From: Ulota crispa
Lineage: Eukaryota > Streptophyta > Bryopsida > Orthotrichales > Orthotrichaceae
Assembly (NCBI GenBank): GCA_963920765.1
Contig: OY987245.1
Span: forward strand, 15,702,727 to 15,766,726
Direction of reading: 5' to 3'
Length of the DNA stretch: 64,000 bases
The notes under the pieces are model-generated. The model saw only the letters and a program-made list of their open reading frames with translations, had not been told where the DNA came from and did no database searches. The position numbers and the translations under genes are program-made. Below are positions 47,901-62,900 of this stretch, piece by piece. How positions within the stretch are numbered: position 1 is the stretch's first letter; each line of letters opens with the position of its first letter.

Positions 47901-50900
47901 CCGATACCAGAAATTGTAGAAGATCTCCACCATATCTATCGCAGCACCCTCTGCTCTGAAACATTGACAAAATTCAATTCCAATGAGAACGAGAATTTCA
48001 GTTCAGATTATTACTCATTCAGAGTAACCAGGAAAAAAAATAATTGAAGTCCAAGTTTTAAAGTGCACCTGTCTCCTTGCACAAGAACATAAAAGAACGG
48101 GATCGATGGAGCCTCTGGACGAGCATTTTTTAAAGCCACAACCTCCATGCTAAGGTGGACAGTTTTCAAGTCTGTTGGATTGTCAAGATTCTCCACAACA
48201 AGGTAGGTAGAGAAGACCCCTGCAAACCACATTTTATTGTTAAAAAATAATTGCATCTTTGAAGTGATTTCAATCCAGAAACTTAATATCACAGGTTCAT
48301 AAACCCCAATATAAGCAATGTACTTCATTCAGCTAAATACACTGACTCATAAAACATATATTTTAAAGAGCTAAAACCTACCAAATAATTAAGCTCAGGG
48401 CCCTCAGAAATAAACGGTGCCTTAAACAGCTGAAGATTGTTCATGTTTCATTCAGAACTAACCAAAGAGAGACCAGACAGAGAGAAAGCACAGTACAACT
48501 TGAACCAAACGCAACCACTTACCCATCGCTTTCGTTGAAAAGGAAAGCTTCACAGTGTTCTGCTGCGTAGCTTCTACAATCCCCGCAGAGGTGCCGATTG
48601 TAAGCCAGCCTGCGTCCCCATCACTGATGGTACAAAGCCGATATGAAATCGGCCGCTCTAGATCCCCAACAAGTGTCAAATTCCAGTACCGATGACCACC
48701 CGATGAAATATTCTGCTGACCAAGATTAAATTCATAACATATAGGGCTTCCATTAACTGCTGTACAACCCCGTAGACCAAGAACTGGCAACCTTTGTTTC
48801 AAATGATGAACATTTTTAACAAGGTCCTTATTGATGAAGTCACAAGCTTTACTTGATGAGCTATTTTGAGATTGAAAATCAAGCCCTGCAGTCTGAGAAA
48901 GTGAACTCTGTGAAAAAACTGGCGGTCTAATGAAGACATCTACCCTTTGACGGTTACCGCGTTCTTCAACATCTTGGATAAAAACAGCTGCCGTGAGATA
49001 TTCAGCAGTACAGTGACCCTCAGAGACCTGCCTCAAGAAAGCCTCATGCATTTCAGACGACCATGAAAGGAATTCTACAATAATGTCGGTTCTGCCACCA
49101 GGAGGAACTAGCACCTCTCCAGGATGAACCTCCAAGAATCGTAATTGGGAACCAAAGTCATTCGACAACGTTTGGTGAACCCAGGCTTTCAATTGCAGAT
49201 GGTCAAAACCAAGATAATTCTGAACGACTATCTTTTGTGAAATACCAGATTTGTCATGCCATCCTTCCCAAGTTTCAAGCCGCATACTTGTGACGTCACA
49301 CTCCATCTTTGAGTTGGAATTTACGAGAGTTGTACCGACCCCATTTCCAGCATCATCTGCATGTTTGAGATTATCTGCCTCTGAAAGTATTGCCTGGTCC
49401 ACACAGAAATCCCCACACAAGTCAGCTAGTCTGCCAGAACAGGTCTAGAACTATTATCTGCCACTACCCCAATTCTGAACAGGTTGCACAGGAGAAGCTG
49501 ATGCGAACGTGAAAGAAACGTGAAAAAATTGCATCTAGAAGCTCAGTTTGAAAACGGCTGGAGATCCTAACAGCCCGAGAATTATAATATATGTAATGGC
49601 TCTGCATAATAAGGCAAATTTTCGAATCAAGTCGAAATGTTTCAAACACGGCTTCAACTCACCTGGCATTGCAAGGAACTGGGGGAAACCCCAAGCATTG
49701 CACCTTGAATCAGAGTTCCAAGAACATCGATGCGGTCGGGTAGAGGAGACGAATACAAATACAAGTGACCTAAGCACACCATCGCCGCTGTTTCTAACTT
49801 ATTTTCATCACTGCTAAAAGTAGCATCTTCGCGGAAACCAGTATTGTCGTTGATATTCTTGTCATTCGCCATTCGAGAGACATTAATACTGTTTGGATCA
49901 GTATTTGAGATGGCTTTCCAAGATTTCTCTGAAGACTCTTGTAGCTCTATATTCACTAAAGCTAAGTGTGTAAAAGATTTATCATCATTCTCAAGTGAGC
50001 TGATAGGGCTGATCGTACAGCCATTGCCATGTCTCTCAGAGTTATCTGCTCTGAGACCGTGAGGAATGAAGTCAGATACCAGTCGAGCTCCTACCTGAAG
50101 CTCCACAGTTTCTCCAGGCTGCAGCGATAGCTCTGTAATTGAGGAATTACTTGAGTTCAAAGTGACCTCCAGCATCACCTACAGAATCACAAGTCGCAAG
50201 CATTTATTAAGTGTCAATGAAAAGCACAGTTAATAATTCAAGGAAAGAACTATGGGACATCAGTCCCACTGTTGTTGAAAGATCATAGAATATGGATTCT
50301 AGCATTCACGTACAGAGGAATGCACACTCTATGAAGTTCTGAGCACATAAGCCTACATGAGTAAATATTTAAACGCACCAGCGATTCGGTGTCCTCAACT
50401 TGATGCAACTCTAGAACTACACCAATCGATTCTGTTGACAGGTTTTCCATCTGCAACAAGACTCCACCTTAGTCGCCATTACACAATCAGAGACAACCGA
50501 AATGCATGATGAAAGTTCAAATCTGCTCTAAAGTACACCCAAGAATTTACTGCTAACCTCAATACCCACAACCAATCCCAGGAATTGATTCAAAAACAAA
50601 ACTGAAGAGAATGATAACATCATTACTTTGCATATAAACCTTACCAAGAATCTCCTGCAGCAAGGTAGCGCATGAGGTTGCAATGGCACACTAAGAGGTG
50701 GCAATACCAATGCTGACTCGGTGAGACCCAGAAATCGGAGGTTGCGTACAGTCATCTCTGCAACAACAGAAACGTCCATAATGTTCTTGGGATTGTTGCA
50801 GTTCACCAAGCACAGCTTCCATGACCATGTCCTAGCCTCCTTCCTGTGCTCTAACTTTGACGTATGCAAAACAACCTGGATGGAGTTTGTTGCTCTTGCA

Positions 50901-53900
50901 GGAAGATGACAAGCAGAAAATCCGTTTGCAGCAGGAAGTACTTCCAACCCTTGATACGAAAATGAGAAAACATCAGGTGCATCAACAATTTGGAAAACCA
51001 TTTCCGCATTGCTGCTATTATGGACTTCTACATCAAATTCAAGATCCTGCCATCCATTCGCATCGCCAACTTTACCAAGATTTATCTCCTTCATCTCAAT
51101 CTCCCCATGTGATACGCACAAAGAACCTTTAACGGTCAAAAGCTCTATGAACTGAGAAAAGTCATACTGCTCTTGCAGGACAGAACCCTCAGATTCAAAA
51201 TCCTCTGTAACGTCTGCAGCAATTGTTTTGCAGAATGCCAGAAGTCCCTCAAAAGCACATAGCTGTCCCTTTTTTAAATGGGATATATCCGCAGATGACA
51301 AGGGCTGAAGCCCATCACAAGCCACCATCAATCGGGTTGCAGAGCCAGGCAGGATGCCAAACTTGTTTCCACATGACTTCCATTCAAACGGATTACCAGG
51401 AAAATCCTCCCTGCTCTGAACTTTGATGTCAGAAGTGTTGGTGCAGATACGTTGCCCTGAATTCGTATCTACCGTTACTCCTAGTTTATCAGAAAGTGGA
51501 CTCACACCTTGATTTTCTACAAAAACCTGCAACGACAGTGTACTGACAGGCTGCAGAGTAAGCGCCTCGCCGGAAAGATTTGTGAGGAGAAGAGAAGACT
51601 GGAGCGAACGAAGATTGGATACAGTATATCCAGCCGCAATTTGCACCTCCCTTTCAGTAGGATTACCACAATCCACCTCAATGCCATCAAGATCAAGTGA
51701 CACATATACAATCCTCATATCAAGATAGTGGTTGTCTTGTAGGAGACCTACAGCTCTGCCAGCATTAAAAACGGGCCTATCTTGATAATCCTCAAGCTCC
51801 AAACTCAAGGCTGGTAATGAATATGTCCTTCTCGGAGACAATGTTTCGAAAGCCAACCCCTTCCCCAGATCCTTGATTGAAGTACCAATTGCAGATTGTT
51901 TGCTCAGCAATAAACCGTTTGCACCACCGAAGTTCGTCCCAATTACGGGTGGTGAATTGTGAGAATCATCTGAAGACAGAGTCTCATTCAATAAGAGACT
52001 CCCCATATCTGGACTGAAGCAAGAAAACCGTCGAAGAGGAGGCTGCATAAGAGATTTCAGACTGCCACGATCCACGTATACTCGCAGCAACACCTCAGCA
52101 TTCTTTCCCGGGCAAGAAAGGTTCTTCACGATTATACGATCCTCAATGAGCCCATACTCTGTTATTGGCAAGCAATATTCAATGTCTACTTCTGACTTCT
52201 CTTGACTGCCTGCTGATGGCGTGGCCTCTTTTCCGATTAAATAGCCTCTCAAAACAGATAAGGATGCCCGTCCAGCTGATAGAATGAAGTCTAAGGGCAT
52301 CTGATTACTAGGATTTGACACAACAAAGGTCCCTGATATAAATCCTCCAACTTCTTCCAAACGCCCAAGATCTACCAGTGAGGTAGACACCTGTAGAAGA
52401 CTTTGTCCCACCATTGCCCTAAACTTCACCATAATCTCATCCTGAACATCTTGCGAATGAATGAAATTCGAAACAGTATCCATTGGCTTAACTGAGATCC
52501 TCATTCCGCCAATGACCTCTCTGCAACGTCCATTTTTGTAAGCTGATGCATCACCACCGGGTCGCAAGCACAAGTAGGCAGTCTCAGATTCGGTCCCCTG
52601 AAGTTGCATTTCATCTGTCCGAGAATCACCACTAGGATTTAATGATATGTACACCTGCTTGGTCAGATTTGATCGAAATGCCAAAGAAAGAGGCTTTGTG
52701 AAAAGGTTTTCAAGCCTCAAGGGAACCACTTTTGCGCTTTCGGTGGCATTGACAAAACAATAACCCATATCAAGGATAGATCCCATAGGAACATCTGGCA
52801 GTCGCAACCAATGCACTTTGCGAGGAGCCATAGTAACGTTCACTTGACTGGCACTCAAGGAATGAGAACTTCGGATGTTAATCGTATATGCCTGTTTTCC
52901 AGATTTCACGGGTTGGCAGACTATTTTGGCAGTCACGGACCCATTCCCCTTAATTCGTCCGTGCCCAGGAATTACTGAAACTACTGGCTCAGTCAGAGAG
53001 GAAGATCGATCTTCCTCTGCTGATACCAAAGCAGCTGATGTTCCAATTCTGCCCAATTTCGAGGTTTCACCTGACACCACTGTCTCAAAGTCTACTTCGA
53101 ATCTGGATCTATTGAAAATCGTTATCTCTTTTATCAAAACAGTCGAAAGTTCCGACTCTGGAAAAACAATATCTGTGGGCGTCACCTTGAGGAATCTCTC
53201 CACCTGCTTAGCAAGAACCAGCAATTGAACTAGTTCTCCATTTGGTTGAGCTTGCATTGTTAAAGATCCCATTCCAAATCCTTGACCAGAAATGCCATTA
53301 TCGGCAAACGCAGAGGATTCCACGGTCAAAGTAGCATCATCCTTGTCAACTGGATAAGCATAACTTTGAGAACCGCCATTAACCATACGAAGTGTAATCC
53401 ACTGGCTCATGCCACCTTTAAGATACAACGAGGTTGTTAACCTTGGAGTATCAGTGGAATCCTTTTCTAACTCCTGGCTCTTTAGATGTTGCCATTCAAG
53501 CTGTGTTGGTTGACGAGGAGTAGGCTCACTCCAGCTTCCACTTTCTATTCTGACTCCAGTCCGTGTAGAAATGATATCTGTCGGTACGTTGCTAACACGG
53601 TCCACACCAAGATCCCTAACCCACAACTGTAGACCATCAGTCCCGGGCCAATCAAGTATAAAAGAAATCCAAATATCCTCTGGGCATAGTGATGTCAGCA
53701 GATAGGATGCCTCCATCATATCTCCACCGGCATGATCTTCCAGAACGACCTCTCCAGCAAACTCGTTGTCTACAGGAATTTTACCGTGCGTTTCTACAGA
53801 TATGTGTTTGACATCACGTGATTGTTGATCCTCTTTTAAGAGCAACTCGAGTTTCCCGAGTTGCAGAAGGTCAACTTTGAAAAGCGTCTTCGGGCTGGAG

Positions 53901-56900
53901 AGGATACCTCCAGCCATAAAATCATTATTCCCAGCATTTCGAGCCTCACTGACATTGCCAGGGAAAGGAACGCTTTCCAAGTTTAACGACTCTGTCAAAG
54001 ATATTGGCTGCTCAGGTTCAGTTAATAGCTTGCAAGAAGTCGCAGTTGAGGCAGTAACATTGCCACCACAGTTCAGGTCAACGGGCTCAATAGAAGATAG
54101 CAAACTAGAAGCAGATGACTTCCTTGAAGCTTGATGATCAGAGAGCAATTGCGGAGTCTGGCCACCACCACTGGGAGATGTTGGGACAGAGCTATCAGGT
54201 GTGATAGTCGGCGACAGTGAAGGTATAGAACTCGGGGACTCCTCTCTAGTCCTATTACTCTGTGCACGTACAAAGTCATTACTTAGTCAGGTCCAAGGTG
54301 CAACAGCGAAATTTTCAAAGCACTAATTTGAACACAACAAATCTCATTGCAACTCAGATCCAACAACGTCGCATCAACAAATGTGCACTGATGGAAGCTT
54401 GCATTTGAATTTCTTCTAAAACCAACAAACACCATTTAAAAGCCCTCGTGATGCTCAAAAGATTAAAGTCTCATCATCCTGACATGAACCAACAATATTG
54501 TAATTACCTGTTTTGTTGAGCTCAAAGTACGATCGTCATGAAGAGTATTATCGGAGCAAACAGTTGCTTCCAATTCTACACGTTTTACTACATCCTGCCT
54601 CAGCACCAAACCAAAATATTTGAGTGAATGCTTCAAACCTTATCAAAATATGAGGTTTAACCTGAATCTATTTCTCTATTAATTTCAAAATAAAAGAGTA
54701 CATTATTTTCTTAGTAGAGCAGTTTTCTATACTTGAGTTAACGAGCTAAAGCAATAAGCAAACAGTAGCCAGAGCGAAGAAATATTGAAAATGCAATTCA
54801 ACAGCATGGAGTACAAATGCCTAAAAGAGGCCCGCCACCGCATCTTTGAGGGGAAGGGAGCAAACATATTAAATATAGAGAATATATCGAACAGCTTCTT
54901 CTGAAATTTAAAAAAAATGAAGGTCATAAAAATGAAAAAATGGATGTAAATGTGTAGTATAATAAAAGCACTCAAAAACGGTACCTCATTTTTGCTTTCA
55001 TAAGCAAGGAAAGCACCTCTAATTGATTCGCCCAAAGGCGTGGAGTCGGGCATCCATGCATAGCAGCTCACAAGTACGACCTGAAAAGCATTAAAGTACA
55101 ACAATCAGAGATACCGTGATGACAATAATGGGACGAGCTCCAAATCTGTCTCGGATTCAAAACAAGGCAAATGTTTACTTAATTTGAGAAGCTTTCAATT
55201 GGTTATTAATAGCAGGAAAATGAGCTAATGAGCATCTTGTACGCATCCAATCACATACCTGAGATTCATTGGGCTTCAAAGTGAAGCTGATGAAGCCATC
55301 CGAGTTTTTCGATATGAAATCCTTCTCTTTGTCCTTATCTGCATTCGTAGCCACGTCGCCCCTTGCAGTACTCGACTGCTGACTTGAAGGACTTTGTTTC
55401 CCCTTAGTTTCCGATAGAGAATCCAATATTTTGCCATCTACCACCTCTTCCTGCTGATCCATAATACCATCTCCAACATCTTTCACCTTAAGCTCTTCAA
55501 TCTCTTTCCTTATTTTGCTTACCTTATCTGCTTTGCCTTTACGCTCATAAGCTAAAGCCTTTCTTTCCAAAGCTTCAATAGCCTCTTGTTCAGGCCGCAC
55601 ATGATTGGGTACGCTGTGTTGCATTGGCTCGAGAACAAATCCCAACTTCATCACAGTAAGATGTGCATACGTAGACTGCAATTTAGCTGGAACAAGGGAA
55701 CCCCTTTCCTCACCACCGCAATCAACCTCTCTCAACATAAAAGTCCTTGACTGTTTGCTGGTGTTGGAGAACACAAAACTTTGCGAGGAAGACCATTGGC
55801 CTGATATAACTGCCCCAAAGTCGATGCTGTTGCTCTTGAGCCAAAAAGTTTCAGCCCGATTAATTGTGGCTTTTAAGGTCACTACCTGGTCATTGCTGGG
55901 ATCGTATACATTACTTACAACAAGTGTCTCATGAAAGGACCCGCTGAGTGAAGGCTGAAACACAAAGTTCACTTCCTGACTGCTATGGGGTTGTAGCACC
56001 CCAGTACGCCCATCGATGATATGCAAATCTCCTGAAGCAATAGAACCTGCAAATCATCACAAGAAATGGTAATGAAAAAGATTGATTTCATCGGAAAGCA
56101 AAGATACAACTGCACGTTTGAAGATTCTAGAGTGTTTACCGCGCAGGATTTAAGCTGATAAAGAATCTGTCGGGAAAAACAAAGGAAGTATACATGCCTA
56201 ACCATGCAATTCAGCTGCATAATTGTACTGATGAAAATTACCCATGTGTCCAAGGATTCCAAGTCTCTGCATCGGCGCTGCCATGAATTACTCTACAAGC
56301 AACGAAGAAGCTCAATCAAGTGCAACTCTCAAGGTCATACCTGTTTTTTTGATCTTGTACGGGAAAGGAACATCTGACACATTATTTAGTACCAGTGTTT
56401 TGGCTCGATGCTCGTTGGTAAGCAGTTTACCGAAGCTAATATTCTTTTGAGCAAGTGACAAAATTGCCCGACAAACCTGGATTCGCACACACCATCATTA
56501 GACCTGAGCATTGCAAACAAAACATATACCAATACAAAACTTCTGCCACAGATTCTGATATACACCTCCCCAAAGATACAATGCTACATCGTAAGCTCGA
56601 ATCAGATCCAACACACTTCAATATCTAAATAAATCGAAAAGTGCATCAACACGTACTTTAATATCCACAGGAATTTCTCTAGTCAAGAGATTTTCATCAA
56701 ATGTCGGCTCCAAGAAGCCAGCTTCGAGATGTTCCTGACGCTCTTTATCATACTCAATCATTTGAATGGTGACCTGGCAATACGAATCCCAACCAGCTCA
56801 TTAATCCGGATTGAACAGATTCATTCCGACTCGACAGAACTGGATCAGCTTTGCTGGAACTTACCTCACAACACTTAAATGACTAAAGTCGCTTAACTGT

Positions 56901-59900
56901 GGATGTCCAAAAGTCGCATGACAAGTAGATCGGAAAAAGATTCCTGAAAAAATTTAATGACCAAGAACATGACAAAAAACATTCTCAAGTGTCATTCTTT
57001 CTTTGACATTCTCAGGTGATCGCAGGTACACCCACCTTTGCTTCAAGCTTTTGCAGCCGCCCTTGCAGATCACTGTGTGTCTGTCCATTTAAAACGAGTA
57101 TAACATACAAGTTTCTTGATTCTCCTGGTAAAAGTTCAAGCTTTCCAAGCAGCGATAAAGTATGAGGAACATCCTCCAAAGCGTGCATGGTGAGTTCCCT
57201 GTCTCTGATATGACTGTCAATAAACTGTCACCAACATAACAACATGGATGGGAACAATTAGAATGAAGGTTGACTTGTTCCTCATGCAAGTGCTAAACAC
57301 AATAAGTCATCTAAGCAATTCTCACCTTCATCATCTCCTAGCGTGGTTTTAAAACGTTGTCTGCTAAAGAGGCATTTAGATAACCCAAAAAGTGAAACAA
57401 GAAATAAGAGACGAAACTAGGACTGGCGAAGTCATTTTGAGCTACGAGCATAAGCTCACCTTCTTTACTGCGTCTTCATCCGTGAAGGAGCAGTCTAAAG
57501 CGGTTGCACATCCAAGACGAGTTAAGACTTCTTGAAGATAGTCATCATCAGAAGTGGTTCTTCGGGAAGATCCGAGAGCTTTAGAAGCTTCCTCAGCAGC
57601 AGTCAGCATTGCATCGCTTTGTACTCTTTTCATCGTTCCTGATTTAACATTCTTGTCAGTATCTTCGAATGACTTCACATCAGCCACAACCTCGTCGTTG
57701 GAATCATCTATGATTGCAGACATAGCAAGCGGGCCATTCTCCTGACTTGGAAGACCTGCAAGGTTCGTTGATAGTGAACTTGATGTGAGATCTAAAGACA
57801 TCCTGAAATGAAACAAGGAGAATCGTCAGATTGGATTATAAAACCCCCGAAAGAAGGTCGATCAGTTACTCGAGCAGTATATGTGTAAGCCACTAAGAAA
57901 TACGTACATCAATAAAAAGGTACAAACTGAACATGATTATGGATCTGAACTCTCAGCGCGTCATAAAGGGGAGTAGACGCTGCTGCAAGCTATGAAGCAT
58001 ATACTGTGCAAATGTAAAAGAAGTACTCTAAACAGAGCAAGAGCCGGCAGAACAGAGTATCTAGTGTTAAAGACCACAAGAAAGAGCCTTCCCACTTATA
58101 CCTCTTCTTTCCTTCGACTTAATTACCCCTAACTTCCTTTCTTTTAGTCGTTCATCTTTGGAGGGGTCAGTAGGTAATGAAAGCTTAAGTGGTCTCCTGC
58201 CCAAAGAACTACAATAAATAAAATTTAACTTTTTATTATCGGAAATTCTAGTTTTCGGGATGAAATTATAGTAATTATCTCAGCAGTGGCAGAAACTACA
58301 GTTTCAGCCCAGTAGACCCCAGGTTATTGAGCTGCACAACTTAAAAGTGGTATACTGACAGACGTACGCATTTACATTGAGGTTATGTTGATCAATCAAC
58401 AATAGTACCAACCTCATTCTTGATTTCTTCTCTGAAGGTGAAAACGGAGATCTCAGAGGAATCTGGTTATTTTTTGAATGACCCTGCTGCAAAGGAAAGG
58501 GAGCGGAATCAACGATCGCTTTACTTAGCCGAGGCTGAGACTCTTCAAGAGTTTCGAGAATTTTCTCCTTGTTCACAGAAGCCGCATAAGCTCTTGAGAG
58601 TCAAAACAAAACGAAACAACGGACTCAGTCTCTGTTTCAACCAGTAAGCCTGCAGTTCAAGGCACAGCAACAATATACACGCACCAATACAAAGCATCCT
58701 CTTGAGCACCGAAAGCATTTCACTCCTATAGCGACCACGTAGACCTAAACAGTGTAAATGCCGTAACACTGACATAGATCTCAGGAAAAACAAATAAACG
58801 AATAAAAAGGAAATTGTGACCTGGAAAATAGGACATACGTTATCAACACAGGAATCGTCAAATCGGCTCATGAATACGATTAATAAGCACCAGCCTAGTA
58901 ATAACATGCAACGATAAAATTCCGGCAAACGGCGTCATCCATATTACCAAATAGGAGAAGGCCTCAACCCATAAGGAGGTGAATTCAAAATCAAGCTCAA
59001 ATTAGCTTACCTTAGCAAGAGAGTGCGACGATGTAGTGACTTCCAGACAAAATACTTCGTTCAGTTTAATTCTCGTTAACCAGAGAGTTAAGCAAGAGAT
59101 TAAGCACGCAACATACCTTTTTCGATTTTCATGAATTTCTTCCTCGCTTGCTTCACTAGAAAGGCTGCTTACATCGCCAACACCGAGGTCTTCGTACTCC
59201 GATGAAGAGATATCTTGTAAAGTATAGATACCCAAATCTTCCGGCATGTTGGTATTGAAATCCAGAACTAGTTTCTTTTCAGTAACGTTTTCAACCGACA
59301 GTATCTTCACACATGGATTGTTGATAACCGCACTGATTTGCAACCAAAACAAATAAATAAATATTAGAAAGGCAAAATCCATGTATGTTCAGACGAAGCG
59401 ATAGAATACATTCTTACCTCACCCAAGCAAATGAAAGAGAACGCATAAAGACACGTCAGGAAGAAAGACTGACTAGAATTACTCTAGTCAGGGTGTTACG
59501 TAATCACCTGTCAAAGATGAGAAAGTTGCTTGTAGACGGGGTTTGTAATTTGTAATACACAGAATGGAATAGAACATGGTGACGATCCATTATTTTTGCT
59601 CGAACCTCCAGGACCTGGTTGTTGTCCTTGTTCAAAAGGTTGTCAACTCGGATTTGTTTCCTATACTTGTGATTGATCTTGAGAGGAACGAGATCTATAT
59701 CCAAACTGTGTGTCTGGCGTGCTGGAATAGAAACGCGCTCCGCTTGGCTTTTTATACTAAGTATAGTCGATGTAACATACGGAGTGATAAGTGCTGGAAG
59801 GTCAGAGAGATTATGAATCTGCACACTTGATGCTTTTGTTGAACCAACATTGCAATCACCGAAATTGAGCTCCTGAGTCGACAGCTTTACAATAGAAGTG

Positions 59901-62900
59901 CATATTTGAGCTTTGCACTGCAATCACAAGTGGCAAGGTTATCAACATCGAGCCACGAAAATTTCCCAGTGTTTGATATAAACAAAGAATCAAACAATCA
60001 CCTACCAGCAGTCTAAAACGGTACATTTGAGCAAGATTCATGCAAGATAAAGACCTGAATAATCTTTGAAAAGCGCTGCTTGCTATATCCTTTCTTCTCG
60101 GCACACTTCAGCGATAGTCGAAAATTTCGTCTTTGCAATCTAGAAGCCTTCATTTCATCAGACGAACCTGCTGGAAAAAACCACACAAGCAGATTTTTTT
60201 CTTCACCTTTCCCAAGAGTAATCATATCTACCTCGCTCTTTTTGTTTACAATAACACTTGGACCACTGGGATTCTCCTGCACATCAAAACCCAAATAGGT
60301 AAGTTCTATAATCTGTGAAATACATACGTGAGTTACAGAATAATCAACTACTAGTGCCTCTTGACGCATTGCAAAGAGTGGAAAACATGTGAAAGGCCAA
60401 TATTAATGTTCAAATTGGTAGTATTTGAAAACATTTCGTTGCGTCTACCTTATTCTGGATTGAACATTTCTATTAAAAAAATGTCATAATAGTTGAGTAA
60501 TTCTATAAGCTTGTTTACACCAGCAGCAGAAAAAATACCAGTCCAATACGCATGTAGGAAACCAACCCCCAAAAACAAAAATTTGCAATCTTTTAACGGA
60601 CCGGTTTGTCAAAAACAAGGGCTTCTTTGTGGGCTCCCTCCAAACTGACAACATCATCTTCAACAGGGCTGACCACATCCTTGAGACGGGCCTTTGAAGC
60701 TGCTGACAGAAGGTCCAACTCAGTCTGCCTGTAGAAGGTTACTTTATCGCCAGAGGCATGGTCTGAGCTCAGGTTGACAATCAAGGCCTGCATTCGAGAC
60801 TACAGGTAAGCATCTTCGGACAACAGAGTCATATTAGCATTCACAAGCCAAAAAAAAACTCTAACTTCCACATTCAGAGTTCATCGAATATCTGACCTCC
60901 TGAGTAACATTTCTAAGAGTCAGAAGCTGACACGTCCCATTTCCTGAATAGCAGTCACCAAAATCCAGCACCCCGTCTTCTCCGACACCAGTAACCAAAA
61001 GTCCTTCTTGTCTTTGCTCAGGATTAACCTGAAAAGAAGAATTATTTTTGTTAAAAACACTGAAAAGCTTAGTAAAGTACATGCTACTTGCATACATCAC
61101 AAGACATCCACACGATTTTATGAAACAAAGCTCCCGTAATTAAGATGCAAGCCTTGTAAACAAGATCACGTCAGAAAAATATAAATGCATGACTGAAACA
61201 CCCCGGCTTCTGAAAGTCTAAATATTAAATAATAATAAGGAGCTATGCAAGCTTACAATGCATCGAAAGGGAACAAATTTGGAATTTCTCTCATCAAAAT
61301 TGTTTTGAAGATGTATTATGTAAGTGAAGTCCCCAACATCTCTGGGCTTGTATGTTACACGAATACGACGATGTGAAAAGCTCTTAATATCTCCTCTTGA
61401 AATAGGAAGGCCTGTGTCATAATCTGTAAGATCCAAGACCTGTATCCACATACCAAATGAATACAAAAAGAAGAAGTAGAGATGAAGACAATAGAATAAA
61501 TGCTGCGTATATGTAGCTCAACACAAAAACATATGCATCCAGACTCCATTCATGCATTTTCTATTAAGACTTCAAAAAGTGCTACCGTACCAGTCTTGCA
61601 AGTGTATATCATGTCATTAAGGAAACTGAGTAATCTCAAAGGTTCAAACAAGAATTCACAAAAGATGTACTAGACGAGGAATAAACATAGTCAAGACTAC
61701 ACATACCGGCTTCTCCGAAGGCCCACATTTAACATTCAATTCGAACGACCCGGGAATTTCAGAGAGGTTCCAAACGCTGAAGTCCTTGACAAAAACGCCT
61801 CCTGGAACACAGTCCTCAAATACAAGTTCCGAGACATCCGTCTTCAGGACTGACCGACACACTGTTGAGTTGAATAGTACAGTAATTGTCTGATGATTGA
61901 TTCTGGCGGCCTCTTCATGCCTGCTATCCACGCTGTCACCAAGAACACTAGCAGAAAAACTAAGCTTTCCATTGACCTGAAAAATTTCTGTTGCGTTCGC
62001 ACTAAGACGCTTCAAAGGCTCTCCCAATTCATTTTGTCTTGCAAGCTGTACAGCGCATGAAGGATGTCAGCACTTAAAAAAAGGAAATCTGATGGTTCTG
62101 AATCTTGTCCTAATGCAGCCACATGTGTCGAAAAAATCCCTTGGTTTACAGAGATAAAGTAAGGAAAAAAGTTACAAACCTGAATAATGTCTTTCTCATC
62201 TTTCTCTCTCAATGATTCTTTGACAGGTTCAGAGGGTCGAAACGTCAATATCACTTGCTGGACTTGCCTTGGCTGCAGTATAACCTCGGAAACAAGATTC
62301 ACAGTATTGAACAACTGCAAAGACGTTAAAGATTGTAAGAAAAAATATTGTGAGTTAAGCTGCAAAACTTTACAGCACATTGACGAAAAACCGAACGATT
62401 TCATCATTCAATCTCCAGATGGACAACTCAACCGTCCTGACTACTAATGCTTTCACTAATCCAAGCACTAAAGCTGAGAAGAGTTACATTTAAAACGAAT
62501 ACTTAACCCGTTTGGCATCATAATTGACATACTGGTACAAAACCTAAATATTGCCCTAGAACATATCCTGAAGAAGGCAAGAGACGAAGAAGTGAAGAAA
62601 AGAAATACTCGTTCGAAACAACAAATTCAGAGGTGTTCTTAAATAAAGCCTGCTATCTGACCAAAACAAACGTCAAGGAATGAGCTTACAAAAGGTCGAG
62701 ATAACTTTTTAAAAACAGAACAGGCAGACATGTCAAGAGAAGCACAAAAGAAATATGAGCCTCGAAATCAAATTTACGAATAATCCTGATGCAGATGGCC
62801 GTAGCAAACGATACATACTTGATTGAAGTCATCCGCTAAGAATGTCGCCACTGTCTGCTCCGCAACATTCTCATGGTCAAAATTTTCGTTATCGATCTGA

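Noticed and set aside
57310-57345. An extra mini-exon between exons 12 and 13 of the ASH gene
   Set aside because: Phase does not fit. The GTGACAG acceptor at 57225 joins exon 12 to exon 13 in frame without it.
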